64,000 nt of DNA from Diphasiastrum complanatum (GCA_029204225.1 CM055106.1:40870368-40934367); one strand, 5' to 3'. Shown: positions 12,901 to 24,649, numbered from the stretch's first letter. Notes: generated by a model not told the origin, from the letters alone. Program-made: numbers and translations.

Positions 12901-15280
12901 CAACCAGATTTTGATGCCACGTGGCCAGCATCCAACAGAACACCAGGCTGACAATATCTCTCACACACATGCGAGAGATTTTCTGCCTCTCTCACATGCG
13001 AGAGATGATGAGAGAATCTCTCGCCTGTATGCGAGAGATTGAGAAATGAAGCAATAAATCAAGTAAACTAAAGGAAGTTGCAAGGCTTTTGATTGTTTGT
13101 TGTTGATCAAGGAATTGGGCTATGGCGGGTTCAGCTCGTACATTGTAACCGCAAGATCAAATCTAACGCTTTCGCCATTTCGTTTTTTCTGCTGGGGCAA
13201 CAACACGGTTGCAGCAGCAGCGCGTATGCCATTTGCAGCTTCCCCGTTCCTCGGCCGCTGGCTGCTGCATATCTTCCCTCCCCACAGCAGCCACCTCTCC
13301 TCCTCTAAGGTAACCAATAAACCACTGGCCTGCCTTTACATCAAGCATTTTAGATTTTATTCTTTCTTGGAAGAATTCTGTGTTGTGTTTGACCAAGCAT
13401 AGTTTCCTCTTTGTGGAAGTGGATATTGGAGCTTGACTTTGTGATAACCTGCTTGGTCTTGCAAATATATGTGTGAATTTTTTGTTTGGCCATTTCTTAA
13501 TTGCATCCCGCCTATTGTTTCATTACACTATTCAGCCGGAAAGGCGTTACTCTAGTTTCTTACTACTGTAGAAATTATCATTTCTGTTCAGTCTCGTCCA
13601 CTTGTATTGAGTGAGATACCAGCCTTTGGGTTGCGTCCAAGTTTATGGATATATCGATCAGCATTTCTTTTGATCGCCAGGTTTCCCTATTTGCACACAA
13701 GGATGAAATATCGTCTCAAGGCCTGTACCAAGCATTTTATCATGTTTTTACTGGACACTCCCCAGTATTGACAAGCAAAAATAACATGACTCACTGGGAG
13801 CTGGTTCCCGTGACTCCCTTGAAGTCTGTATTTGAAGAGTCAAACATCCATACACTGGTCGAGATAGCCCTACCTTGCAGCACCTAGGTTGGCGTACATG
13901 CCAAACATCAAACATCTACGTGGATTTGCTCTTTGCCGAGAGGCTATGACAATTCCATTTTTCCCGTGTGGACTTGTAAGGTCAACTATGGCGATCCTGA
14001 GGTCGGCCACCTTTTGATGCACAAAGTATTGGGGAATGGTCTTTTGACCTTTGCACTCGGTAAGGTGCTGTTAAATTATGGCAATACCGTTCTGCCGAGC
14101 CATAATTCAACAATCGTCAAACTGGGTGTAAAGGTCACTAAACAAAATTTTCCCAAGCGTAAAGGATTATCTTGGCATTTTACATTGTGGCTGAAAATAT
14201 TTTTATGGCTTGTCAATTTTGACTATGAGTTTCACAAATGATAACTTACTTTATGTTTCATTTAACAGTCCTATCCATAAAACAAATCACGCACAAAGCT
14301 AGAACCATAATCTTTGGAGAATGAAATTCTTGGTACGACTTAATGCACTTCAAACATATGAAGTAAAATGCCAATGAGATGCTCTAAGTGATATGAAAGG
14401 AATCTCTTCCATGGTACTTGGAATTTCTATATTTCCTGGGTTGAGTAGCTTGTCCAACTTAGATTAACAAAAACTTTGAATTCTAGGCCAATTTTCTTTG
14501 GAATGTGGGCGGTGCCTTTTGGACGCTTATCTTGTTGCCAATTTGGCAATTCTGCCTATAAAGTGCCACATGACTATCTCCTTTGAAACTTTTAACTTGC
14601 CCACATGAGCTAGCCATTGCTATTGATTCGCTAACCTTGGTTTTCTACCAAATCAACTCTATCTTGGGCCTTCCACTCCGATTTACAAGTTTCTTCTCTA
14701 TTCTAGGGAGGTCTCTCATCTCAAGGTAGTTGTGAAAATTTAAAATGCGATCATGCCAAGGGATATGTAATGCTTGTGAGGGGAAAGTAGCATCAAACCA
14801 AGGTATCTGACGTTCGTAAGGCCTATGAATATACAACATTCTCTAGAAGAACATTGAACAAGTACGATTGCATCTCATGCTAGTAAGGCCCATGAATATA
14901 CAACATCCTGTAGAAGAACAAGCACAATTGCATCTCATGCTAGTCTAGACGAAGAATGCGAAATAGGAGCAATCGGACCTTATACCCATAGTATCAACAA
15001 AATGTTCTCCAAAAAAATTAGGGTTTTTGGAATTAAGATTCCTAGAACATGACCAACAATAAAAAAAATACTATTGCTAGAAAGCTAATGAAGTGGGTAA
15101 ACACAAATGAAAAAGCTATGACATTGAGATCTAAAGAGAGAAAAATACCTAGAGAGAAAAAGGGCCAAAAAAAGCATATAGTGATAGGAAAAAAATTGGA
15201 AGAAACTAACATATTCGCAATAGCTCAAGAAAGTGGTGGATACCAATTTATGAACTAAATCATGAATTTTAGTATCAATG
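12901..15280. other. spacer with weak plus-strand ORFs
   Basis: Positions 12955-13045 hold inverted CTCTCGC/GCGAGAG words that can fold. Plus-strand frames at 13097-13402 (101 codons, C-terminus FRFYSFLEEFCVVFDQA), 13645-13887 and 13933-14241 are moderately protein-like (for example YDNSIFPVWTCKVNYGDPEV). They match nothing I know and cannot be joined convincingly. They may be exons of an unrecognised gene or decayed coding sequence. From 14250 to 15280 I see nothing coding. Confidence 0.3.
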
Positions 15281-16290
15281 ATGCATGCATAGAACCCACG
15301 GTTCTCAGAATCGTGGGTCCTGGGAACCGTGGGATGAACCGTACCACGGGTCATGAACCGTGGTACGGTTCCTCTATTTAATTAATCGATTAATTAATTA
15401 CCCATTTCCTCCCAAAACCCCTCCCAAGGCATTTTTGGTTCTCATTTCACAGATTTCGGGTTTGTTTTTGCTACTGTACTATACTGTACTAATTCCATAG
15501 AACCCACGGTTCCCAGAACCGTGGGTCCTGGGAACCGTGGAAGGAACCGTACCACGGTTCCTTGAACTGTGGTATGGTTCATCCAAAAATCAATTAATTA
15601 TTTATTTATTTCAATTTTCCCCCAAAAATCCCTCATAGCTCGTTTTGGGGGTGGGGAAAAAAATAATAATTAATTAATTAATCAATTATTTCACGGTTTA
15701 TACGGTTCTGCCCAAAAAAAGATTGTGAACCGTACGGTTCACAATACGGTTCTCAGAACCGTACCGAACCGTTAACGGTTCATTGATTCTATGACTAATT
15801 CTATACCCACTCCCTAATTATTTTGGCATTTTTTTGGGCTATTTTTGGAGGTGGGAGACAAAAAAAAAGAAAATTAATTAATTAATTAATTAATTGTACG
15901 GTTCACCCATGGTCCCATAGTACCCACGGTTCTCAGAACCGTGGGGTGAACCGTACCATGAACTGTGGCACGGTTCTTCATAATTTATCATTCAATTAAT
16001 TAACTAATTAATTAAGTAATGTTTTGGCCTCATTTGAGTAAAAATGAACTTAAGAAAAATACAAAATTAATTAATTAATTATTAATTATTAATTAAATGG
16101 TTCACCACGGTTCTGGCCAATTTTTTTTGAGAACCGTACAGTTCACTGTACGGTTCTCAGAACCATGGTGAACCGTACACGGTTTATTAATTCTATGGGT
16201 TCACTACGGTTCCCCCCAAATTTTTTTTGAGAACCGTGCGGTTCTCAGAACCGTGGTGAACCGTCCACGGTTCATAGATTCTATGGATGC
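15281..16290. repeat. palindromic GAACCGTGG repeat cluster
   Basis: About 1 kb built from units of ~290 bp. Each opens with CATAGAACCCACGGTTC and closes with ACGGTTCATxGATTCTATG, its approximate inverted complement (for example 15495-15793 and 15914-16200). Inside are further palindromes (CCCACGGTTCTCAGAACCGTGGG) and TTAATTAAT runs. The outermost ends ATGCATGCATAGAA and TTCTATGGATGCAT are inverted repeats of each other. Nothing in it is coding. Confidence 0.75.
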
Positions 16291-16374
16291 ATGAAAAGCC
16301 AATGGTGGGTGGCGGATGTATGTGTGTGTATGTACGTGGCTGAAGTACTACGTGTGGACGTCTGATCTTCGGTA

Positions 16375-16870
16375 TCGAATTTTTTTTGAAAAATCACGAA
16401 TTTTCCGAGTCGATCCCGTATCGAAAAATTCTAATTTTGGGTCGAAATTTTCCGACCCAATGGTAAAAAAATCCGGCCTTTGGTCAGGTCGGGTCGGTTC
16501 AAAAATTTTCGACCCATGGTCGGGTCGGGTCGTGTCAAAATTTTCCGAACCTTGCTCGGGTCGGGTCATGTTGAAATTTTCCGAACCTTGGTCGGGTCAT
16601 GTCGAAATTTTCTGAACCTTGGTCGGGTCGGGTCGGGTCGTGTCGAAATTTTTCGACCCTTGGTCGGGTCGGGTCGGGTCTAGATTTTCCAACCCAGTGT
16701 ATTTTTCCGACCCAATGGAAAAAATCTGACCTAAAGCATTTTCCGACCCAATGTCATCCTTGTCCAAAACAGATTTTCAAACCCGGCGCGACCCAGTGTA
16801 TTTTTCCGAACCTGTGTATTTACCGACCCCGTGTGTTTTTCCGACCCAATGTGTTTTTTGACTATATTGT
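16375..16870. repeat. minisatellite of TTTTCCGACCC / GGTCGGGTC words
   Basis: A degenerate tandem array with units of roughly 35-45 bases: GAAATTTTCCGAACCTTGG followed by one to three GGTCG/GGTCGGGTC copies. The spacing of the GGGTC words varies from unit to unit. The open frames across it are products of the repeat and are not genes. Confidence 0.75.
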
Positions 16871-18178
16871 GACTGCGTGGAGCAAATCCTGTGTATTTCA
16901 CTACTTCAAGAGTTCTATCATAATAAATCTTTCCTTCAACTTCCAATATCTCAAATAGGCCACTTACTGATTTGAAGTTCTGCATACATCAAAATTACAA
17001 ATAATCTGCATTAATGACCTGAACTTGCCACACAATGCCATTTCACTCACAGCCGATTCAGATGAATCTGTTCCTCAACTGGACAGTATATCTTCTCCTC
17101 TCAATCCTAGCAGCAGAAAATAAAACTATTCTGTTGTGCTCTAGATCACCGTCAAATAAAATTATACAGGGCTACACAAATTAGGAGAATCATGTGGACT
17201 GGAGCAGAAGCAAGCTCACAAGCTCAAAGAAGTCCATAGGCTGCAGAAAAGCTATAACTGCACATCCAAGACAGCGGCCTATGTAACTACCCGTTGCCAT
17301 ATTCAAATTGACTGGAAACTGTGGTTGTTTATGTACTATTCACAAACTTGCAAACTGAAAAAATTCCACCTACACTTAGATCCTAAGCCTTGGATACTGG
17401 TGGCAGAAAGAAATCGAAATCCTTATGCTCGAAGATTTACAAAGAAAAAACTTACAGGGACCATGAAGATAATTTGCACCGTGTAGCGCTGGTATGTGGG
17501 CTCCGTGTAATTGTTCAGGTGCATGTATATGTGCCATAATGCCACTGCTGCACATGTACACACCCCGATGACTGTCAATGAAGCCATGCTCTTTTCAGCC
17601 CTTTCAAGAACAGAGGTTCATAATCTCCTTTTAGAGCCAGATTGTAATCCCATTCTACAGAAAAGTCGCAAAAGCTGTGAGAACGGATATACCAGCTTCA
17701 AACATGTTCTGCTCAAAGTGGCTTAGGGCAGTCCTTATTCTGCAGGGCACATATTACCCTGTGATCTTATTTGTCTTCCCTGCAGACTGAGATCTGTGCA
17801 CTCTCAGTATTCTTGAGTATGTGCCCGCTGCCCAGTTCCCACAGTTCCCTCCCTCCATATTCAGTCTTCACCAGGAAGAGCCCAATTTCTAGATCCGGCA
17901 TTCTGAGGTGTCTCCTCAGTCCTGACTCCTGAGTCTCCGAGTGACTCTCAGTTTGTGCCTGTGGTTTGCAGTCTGAGGAGCATGCACTTTGCACTTACTC
18001 TCTCTGCTCTAGCTATGTGCACAAGATAAGATTGCCCAAGAGCCTGCCTGCACTTTCTCTGGAAAGCCTTCTCATCTCACAGCTACTGTGGAGTCTTGAC
18101 TGCAGTCTGGAGTCTTGTGAGCATGCTGAAATCAATCTGCAATCACAAGTTTAGTTGCTCTCAAAAAAGCCAGTGTGA
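16871..18178. other. unassigned spacer
   Basis: No coding sequence recognised on either strand. Composition is less AT-rich than the surroundings from about 17500, and CAGTCT/GGAGTCT words recur at 17780-18130. Confidence 0.4.
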
Positions 18179-18882
18179 CCCCTCATCTACGCAGGCGACG
18201 CAGCTCTGGCGAAGAATGGTAGTGATTCCTACAGCGCAACCTTGTGTATGGTAGGATCGATTGACCCGAAGCTCGTTCGAGGAAAGATTGTGGTCTGCGA
18301 CTGGGGGAACAATCCCCGCGTTGAGAAAGGAGCAGTTGTGCAGGCAGCAGGCGGTGCAGGGATGATCCTGGCCAATGCAGCGCTCGACGGAGAGGGAATG
18401 ATCGCAGATTGCCATCTGCTGCCTGCCACAGCAGTGGGAGCTAAAGCACGCAGCAGTATTCGATCCTTCATCCGAGCCAGCAAAAATCCAACAGGATCTA
18501 TTCTCTTTTATGGCACGAAGCTGGACGTTTCTCCGGCTCCAATTGTCGCCTCCTTTTCTTCGTGAGGTCCAAATCAGAGACACCAGAGATTCTGAAGCCA
18601 GACCTGATTGGTCCTGGTGTGAATATACTCGCAGCTTGGACAGGAGCAATCGGGCCAACTGGCCTTGCCAGAGATCCAAGAAGAGTAGATTTCAATACAA
18701 TCTCCGGAACATCCATGGCTGCTCTGCTCAAGGGAGCTCACCCTGACTGGAGTCCCTCCGCCATCAAATCTGCTCTCATGACAACTGCCTACCTCTTGGA
18801 CATCACAGCTCATGTGATGTCTGATGAAGCCACTGGTAACCTCTCCACACCTTTTGATTTCGGGGCTGGGCACATCGAGTGA
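18179..18882 (+). pseudogene. subtilisin-like serine protease fragment
   Basis: The first frame, 18179-18563, reads PLIYAGDAALAKNGSDSYSA, then VGSIDPKLVRGKIVVCDWG, GAVVQAAGGAGMILAN and LLPATAVG. This is the protease-associated (PA) insert of plant subtilases. After a frameshift near 18555, in the conserved SSRGP segment, a second frame reads [21 protein letters not shown], then [21 protein letters not shown] and KSALMTTAY. The catalytic serine motif of the family is GTSMACPHVSG. Here GTSMA runs straight into ALLKGAHP, so about eight residues after the serine are missing. The N-terminal Asp and His regions and the C-terminal Fn3 domain are absent. It is non-functional as read. Plant family members act in the cell wall or apoplast. 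Confidence 0.85.
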
Positions 18883-18920
18883 CATTCTAAATGTGTTTTT
18901 CTACTGTCTACATACTGCAG

Positions 18921-19463
18921 GTAAATCCAGATGACATTGATGTGACGAAGGTTCCAGACCTACCACCAAGGTCACAGGAGGTGGAGGACGTGTATGCACT
19001 ACTCCATGATGATGCCATGCAGTTTGCAGGTGAATTTCAAGTTCCGATTTCAAGCTTTGAAATTTGAATTAGCCCTTGAGCCTTTTGAGGCTTGGGCCCT
19101 TGCAAGTTGGTCCTTGGAAGTTTGAACTTTGAGCTCCATCCCATGTTCTAAGTAGTAAGTTCTAGCTTTAGAAATCAGAATTGAAACTTGTGATTGTGAA
19201 TTGTAACCCTTTGCCAATCCCTGCGTGCAGGACCTACCACTCGGGCTGCTGCACGTCGCAGGACAGGGGGAGAGGTTTCCAGTTCTCGAGCCCACGAGGA
19301 CGAGGAGCCACTAGAAGACGAAGACGACGCAGAGACCTCGGAAGATGAAGCCGACAGCGAGGATTCCTTAGAGGATGAGAGTGATCCATCTGATGATGCT
19401 GATAGCATTGATGAGGATCCTGCTCCTGAGCTTGCACGTCGAGGTCACAGCTTCCACGGGTGA
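18921..19463 (+). CDS. two-exon acidic C-terminal fragment
   Basis: Exon 18921-19029 follows a TACTGCAG acceptor and ends at a GCAG/GTGAAT donor. Exon 19231-19463 follows CTGCGTGCAG. Joined in frame they give 113 residues: VNPDDIDVTKVPDLPPRSQEV and VYALLHDDAMQFAG, then an Arg/Ala segment (TTRAAARRR), then a long Glu/Asp/Ser tail ending ELARRGHSFHG and TGA. The splice joint keeps the frame, which is not expected by chance. No start is visible, so this is the 3' end of something larger. It follows the subtilase pseudogene by 38 bases on the same strand and may have been fused to it by rearrangement. The family is unknown; acidic tails like this occur in some transposases and nuclear proteins. 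Confidence 0.45.
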
Positions 19464-20169
19464 CTAGGAGGAGGCTACGTTAGGCTTTAGTGACTAGTCT
19501 ACCTTAGGGACTGCGCCCGTTTGTATTTACTATTTAGTATTAAGTATTCTGGTTAGTTTATAGAAATTAGGAGTTGAATTTGAACTTTGAAGTTTTGAGA
19601 TTATAAACTTGAGCAGGCTGCAACGTTATTACCATTTGGCATTTATGGATGAGTTAAAACTACATATATGATTCAAGACTCAGTTAACAAGTTTGCATTT
19701 TGGTAATGTTCAAATGTGGAATGTTTCAATTATCAATGTTGAATGTTGAATGTCGAATGGGATTTGTACTCATAGACTACGGTAAGTTGTAAGTTGTAAC
19801 TCAAGAGTTAATATTTAGAAGTTAGTACTTACTACTTAGTATTGTAACTTGTTACTTGTAAGCTATTAGAAGTTAGAAGTACTATAATCTATTAGTTGTT
19901 AATAGTTAAAAGTTACACAATGCACATTGTATACATTGCCATTTTCGTGAAATTCGAATCATTGAACATTTGCTAATTTACCACTAACTAACCATGCACA
20001 TGGTACATTGGAATATGACATTTGTAATATGTAATATGTATGATGTGACATTAATGTTTTAAAAAAAAAATACCTAAAACCGATTCGTTGGTTCGAACCT
20101 GGAGAAGCCGATTCTTTCTCGATTCAAACTCAATTCAGACACGGTTCGAAAAGGCGATTCGAAAGGTAC
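19464..20169. other. spacer with short-word repeats
   Basis: At 19770-19920 words such as AGTTAGTACTTACTACTTAGTA, TTAGAAGTT and ACTTGTTACTTGTAA are shuffled repeatedly. At 20060-20165 an A10 run is followed by ACCGATTCG, GGTTCGAACC and GATTCGAAA words, a self-complementary block that ends where the LTR element begins. Confidence 0.5.
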
Positions 20170-21314
20170 TGTTGTAAAGCTACCTTTACAAGCTTTACTT
20201 CCGGCGCCAGCATTGTCCCCGGCGCCAGCAGCGCCCCTGTTGCTCCCGGCGCCAACGGCCCCGGCGCCACTGTGACCAGAATCCAGCCGGCGCCAAGTTC
20301 CTATGGCTGAAAATCTTTGATCGGTTCTAGCGAAGTCCAGAGAGCTCAGATCGATGTGCAATCACCTCACACGATCTAGGCATGATTAAAGGAAGCCTGG
20401 GGATCAATAAAATCTAGGGAGAGAAAATGACTTTCTAGAGAGAGAAAAACGTGCTTTACCAGCCCGGGTAGAGTGCTTGGTATGAGGGGGGGGGTGCCGA
20501 ATCCCACCAATACTATAGGGGAGTGCGGGTTGCTACTCAGGGCGAGCTCCAACCAAGTCTCAGCCTCCCTTGCTGGAATGTTGTCATGGCTCTCGCCTTG
20601 GCATGCTAGCGCCCTGGAGACTAGGGTCGGTCACACACTTGAAATGTAACCTTCTCAGATTTATCAATAAAGTGGGATTTTCCTCAAACTGACTTTGATT
20701 ACCTTCTGGGTTTCAGTGTTCGGTAAAAGCGCCATTTGTAAGGCCGCTTCAAAATTTTTAAGTTGGCACATAGCTGAGGGTCGTATCCCGGGACGCCAGC
20801 GGTTGCCGTCGGGACCATTCAGTCCGTGGCGCCAGCGGTATGCTGTCGGGACCATTTGGTCCAGGAACTGGTTGTCTCCATATCTGTCGCAGCTTGTGGT
20901 TCTGAGTGTTCCTTGCATGAACGTGAATGGGTTTAGCTCTTGGGGAACGGGCTCTAACCTGTCGGCTGAGTTGGATGGCTTGCTTGGGGTGGAAGTTACC
21001 TGTTTATGGCTGTCCAGTCTGGCGTGGCGCCAGGTTGGCTTCCAGCGCTCGTGACGAAGCTTTCAGTTGGTTAAGTCTGATGTAAGTCAGACCGCTTGCT
21101 TGGAATGAATGTTACTCGTTTGTAACGAAGCTTCGAGTTGGTTAAGTTTGATGTATGTCGGGCGGCTTGCTTGGAGGGAAGTCACCCACATCGGGACCCC
21201 CGATCTGGCATGGCGCCAGGTTGGATCTCAATGTTGGTTTTCGAAACTTCAAGTTGGTTAAGTCTGATCGTTATTGGCGAGTTGGCTGCTTGTATGTCAA
21301 GTGGGTTTGGATGG
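20170..21314 (+). repeat. 5' LTR of the non-autonomous element
   Basis: Matches 23580-24596 with substitutions and indels. It keeps about 137 bases (20517-20653) that the 3' LTR lacks. It is missing the last ~53 bases of the 3' LTR, and similarity stops at GGTTTGGATGG. The early part is studded with the GGCGCC palindrome. The LTR divergence says the insertion is not recent. Confidence 0.75.
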
Positions 21315-21329
21315 GGGTTCATCAAGACA

Positions 21330-22140
21330 ATTGTTGTGCAAGGTGCTGCCCACAGTGTAAGCACGGGTGCGTCCACGGTCGGGGTGGTCGGCAGAACGGG
21401 GGCTTGATGAGTCAAGGTGCTGCCCTTGAGGTGTAAGCACGGTCAGTTTCCACGGTTCGGGCCTGGCGCTGTTTGCACGTAGGACAGATGAGGCAATGTG
21501 CTGCCATTAGGTTGGTGTAAGCACGGTCTGTGCCTTGTGGGGTGCGGGGTGACATATTCGCGATAGCCACCGTTCGTTTAGCTATAAGGGCTATCGACCA
21601 AATTTGGTGGGGGCGTTACTGAGGCAATGTGCTGCCTAACGGTGAAAGCACGGGTGCGTCCACGATTTGGGTGGTATGCTGCCGATTGTTTAGCTATAAG
21701 GGCTATCGACTAGATTTGGTGGGGGCGTTACTGAGGCAATGTGCTGCCTAACGGTGAAAGCAGGGGTGCGTCCACGGGGGTGGTATATTCAAGGATAGCT
21801 GCCGTTCGTTTAGCTATAAGGGCTATCGACTAAATTTGGTGGGGCCGTTACTGAGGCAATGTGCTGCCTAACGGTGAAAGCACGGGTGCGTCCACGATTG
21901 GGGGGTATGCTGCCGATCGTTTAGCTATAAGGGCTATCGACTAGATTTGGTGGGGGCGTTACTGAGGCAATGTGCTGCCTAACAGTGAAAGCACGGGTGC
22001 ATCCACGGGGGTGGTATATTCAAGGATAGCTGCCGATCGTTTAGCTATAAGGGCTATCGACCAAAAAGTGGTGGGGCGTGACTGAGGCAATGTGCTGCTT
22101 AATGGTGAAAGCACGGATAGTTGGAGGGGTGTCCTATGTG
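21330..22140 (+). repeat. alternating tandem array inside the LTR element
   Basis: Units start ACTGAGGCAATGTGCTGCC at 21618, 21730, 21850, 21961 and 22081, giving spacings of 112, 120, 111 and 120 bases. The two unit types alternate. One carries CCACGATTTGGGTGGTATGC, the other CCACGGGGGTGGTATATTC then AAGGATAGCTGCCG. Each unit contains TTTAGCTATAAGGGCTATCGA, a small inverted repeat. More diverged partial units lie at 21340-21600. Confidence 0.8.
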
Positions 22141-23579
22141 GGCTGATTCTGTGATCGATTTGTATGGGCGCGGCCAGGCAAAGGTCCGTTGGCAGGACCA
22201 TCTCAAAGGGGGACCTTGTCTTTGTTACTTGTTAGTAAAACTGTCTGAGTGTCTTACTTGTATGCATTCGTGGTGAGTCTTAGTACTCGTGCTTTGCCTG
22301 GTTTGCATGATTGCTTGTGATACAAGGAGCTGATGGCTCGAGAAGGAACCTGTCTTTTGAAGGCTGATACCATCAAACAAAGAGGACTACATAATCTGTG
22401 GGCAGATTTGCAGTTCAAGTACTCGCACGTGAACGGCAACGAAACGACTCAATGTTTGCAAAGGATGGATGGCTAGCCTGTTTCTTGGGTTAGTTTCATT
22501 TGCGACAACGCCCACCAGACGCAAGCAGGAAGTCAAAAGTTGGAAAGGGCAATTTCAGGGGAGATCTTCTATGGAGCAGTTGGTCTTCATTTTGGGATGG
22601 CCACCTTCGGAATTGAAACTCACTGAGCATGGGTGATATCCAGTATCAGTTGAGTTTTTCCTCAAAGGGGAAAAGACTAGGATCCTCTTAAGAGATTGGC
22701 AACAAGTTGGATCGAGCCATAATCATAGCAGATGGGAAGCAAAGTGTTGGAAAGGCTTTTTGTCCGAAGAACTCTACTCTAAGTCCGATCAACTGATTTT
22801 ATAAGTGGAGGGGGAACTATCACACACACCTCTCTCTTGGGGCAAATTTTGAATGAAAGTTGATCAAAACGGGGGCAAATTCAAGGTGACCTAGCCATAC
22901 TCACACGAGGAGACTGGCGAACTTTGGACCTAATAAGTTGACAAGTTTTTGTTGTGGAAAGGAAAGCTTGTTATAGGCTTTCTCTGGACCAGCAATGATG
23001 AGGAAACATATGAGTACGCTGACTTGTGTTACGTGTAAGACAGCTGATCAATGAAGGAACTGTGAAAGTTGAGTCTTGCATGAGAGACTTGGTATTTCGA
23101 ACGGACGCTAAGGGACAGTTCGTGTTGAGAATCGGACTAGTGCAAACTCTGGGTGCATGTGTCTGATTCAAAGAGAGCTACTTGAAGCCAAGCTCGATGT
23201 ACAGGGAGCTCAACACAAAGTGCATCAAGGACAAATCAGGAGCTCAAAGGAGTTCCAAAGTTGAAAGTCAGAAGCGACAGGGGCGAACATTTCAAAGAAA
23301 GGCCTCTGTCACCAGTTAATATTCTTGGGTTTTACAAAAGCGATATAAAATCTACGCTTTTCCCAGACAAAGAGATATTTTCAAGTTATGTGATTTTTCA
23401 GTACAAAGAGCTGAGCCTCCGACTTGTGGTGTGCCAGCTTCGATGTTAATAAAAAAGTGGCCAGTAAATTGAGTACTGTGCCAAGTAGCTTAAATGTATA
23501 TATTTATTTTAATTGGGAGACACCTTTACTTTAATCTGACATCTGATGAGGACATCAGATTTTATAAAGGTGGGGTGGA
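22141..23579 (+). other. interior of the non-autonomous LTR element
   Basis: No Gag, protease, RT or integrase motif in any frame; the longest frames are about 60 codons. The segment ends in the polypurine-like tract just before 23580. Confidence 0.6.
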
Positions 23580-24649
23580 TGTTGTAAAGCTACCTTTACA
23601 AGCTTTACTTCCGGCGCCAGCATTGTCCCCGGCGCCAACGGCGCCGGCGCTGCTCCCGGCGCCACTGTGACCAGAATCCAGCCGGCGCCAAGTTCCTATG
23701 GCTGAAAATCTTTGATCGGTTTTAGAGAAGTCCAGAGAGCTCAGATCGATGTGCAATCACCTCACACGATCTAGGCATGATTAAAGGAAGCTTGGGGATC
23801 AATAAAATCTAGAGAGAGAAAATGACTTTCTAGAGAGAGAAAATCCTAGAGAGAGAAAAACGTGCTTTACCAGCCTGGGTAGAGTGCTTGGTATGAGGGG
23901 GGGGTGCCGAAACCCACCAATACTATCTCAGATTTATCAATAAAGTGGGATTTTCCTCAAACTGACTCTGATTATCTTTTGGGTTTCAGTGTTCGGTAAA
24001 AGCGCCAGTTGTAAGGCCGCTTCAAAATTTTTAAGTTGGCACATAGCTGAGGGTCGTATCCCGGGACGCCAGTGGTATGCCGTCGGGACCATTCGGTCCG
24101 TGGCGCCAGCGGTATGCTGTCGGGACCATTTGGTTCAGGAACTGGTTGTCTCCATATCTGTCGCGGCTTGTGGTTCTGAGTGTTCCTTGCATGAACGTGA
24201 ATGGGTTTAGCTCTTGGGGAACGGGCTCTAACCTGTCGGCTGAGTTGGATGGCTTGCTTGGGGTGGAAGTTACCTGTTTATGGCTGTCCAGTCTGGCGTG
24301 GCACCAGGTTGGCTTCCAGCGCTCGTGACGAAGCTTTCAGTTGGTTAAGTCTGATGTAAGTCAGACCGCTTGCTTGGAATGAATGTTACTCGTTTGTAAC
24401 GAAGCTTCGAGTTGGTTAAGTTTGATGTATGTCGGGCGGCTTGCTTGGAGGGAAGTCACCCACATCGGGACCCCTGATTTGGCATGGCGCCAGGTTGGAT
24501 CTCAATGTTGGTTTTCGGAACTTCAAGGGTTAAGTCTGATCGTTATTGGCAAGTTGGCTGCTTGTATGTCAAGTGGGTTTGGATGGCAAGTGTTGAAGGT
24601 TGGGAAGCTAAGTCGTGGTTCCCGGCTCCCTTTGGGATGCCTGCGCTAC
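23580..24649 (+). repeat. 3' LTR of the non-autonomous element
   Basis: Begins TGTTGTAAAGC and ends GATGCCTGCGCTACA, directly followed by the GGTAC target duplicate. It carries ATCAATAAAGTGGG (a possible polyadenylation signal) and the GGCGCC-rich start shared with the 5' LTR. Confidence 0.8.

Larger units (their letters stand above)
20170..24649 (+). mobile_element. non-autonomous LTR retrotransposon
   Basis: Two long direct repeats both start TGTTGTAAAGCTACC (20170 and 23580). The second copy ends GCGCTACA at 24649. The five bases before the first copy, GGTAC (20165-20169), are repeated immediately after the second (24650-24654), as expected for a retrotransposon target duplication. A purine-rich tract, AAAGGTGGGGTGGA, stands just before the 3' repeat, in the polypurine-tract position. 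The ~2.3 kb interior has no Gag or Pol reading, so the element would depend on enzymes of another element. The plus orientation follows from the polypurine tract and an AATAAA within the LTR. No standard primer site was found after the 5' LTR. Confidence 0.8.

Noticed and set aside
16316-16985. Several overlapping ORFs over 60 codons on both strands
   Set aside because: They are translations of the GGTCGGGTC/TTTTCCGACCC minisatellite and have no independent support.
20074-21436. ORFs within the LTRs of the non-autonomous element
   Set aside because: Present only as shadows in LTR DNA, not conserved between the two LTR copies, and no recognisable domain.
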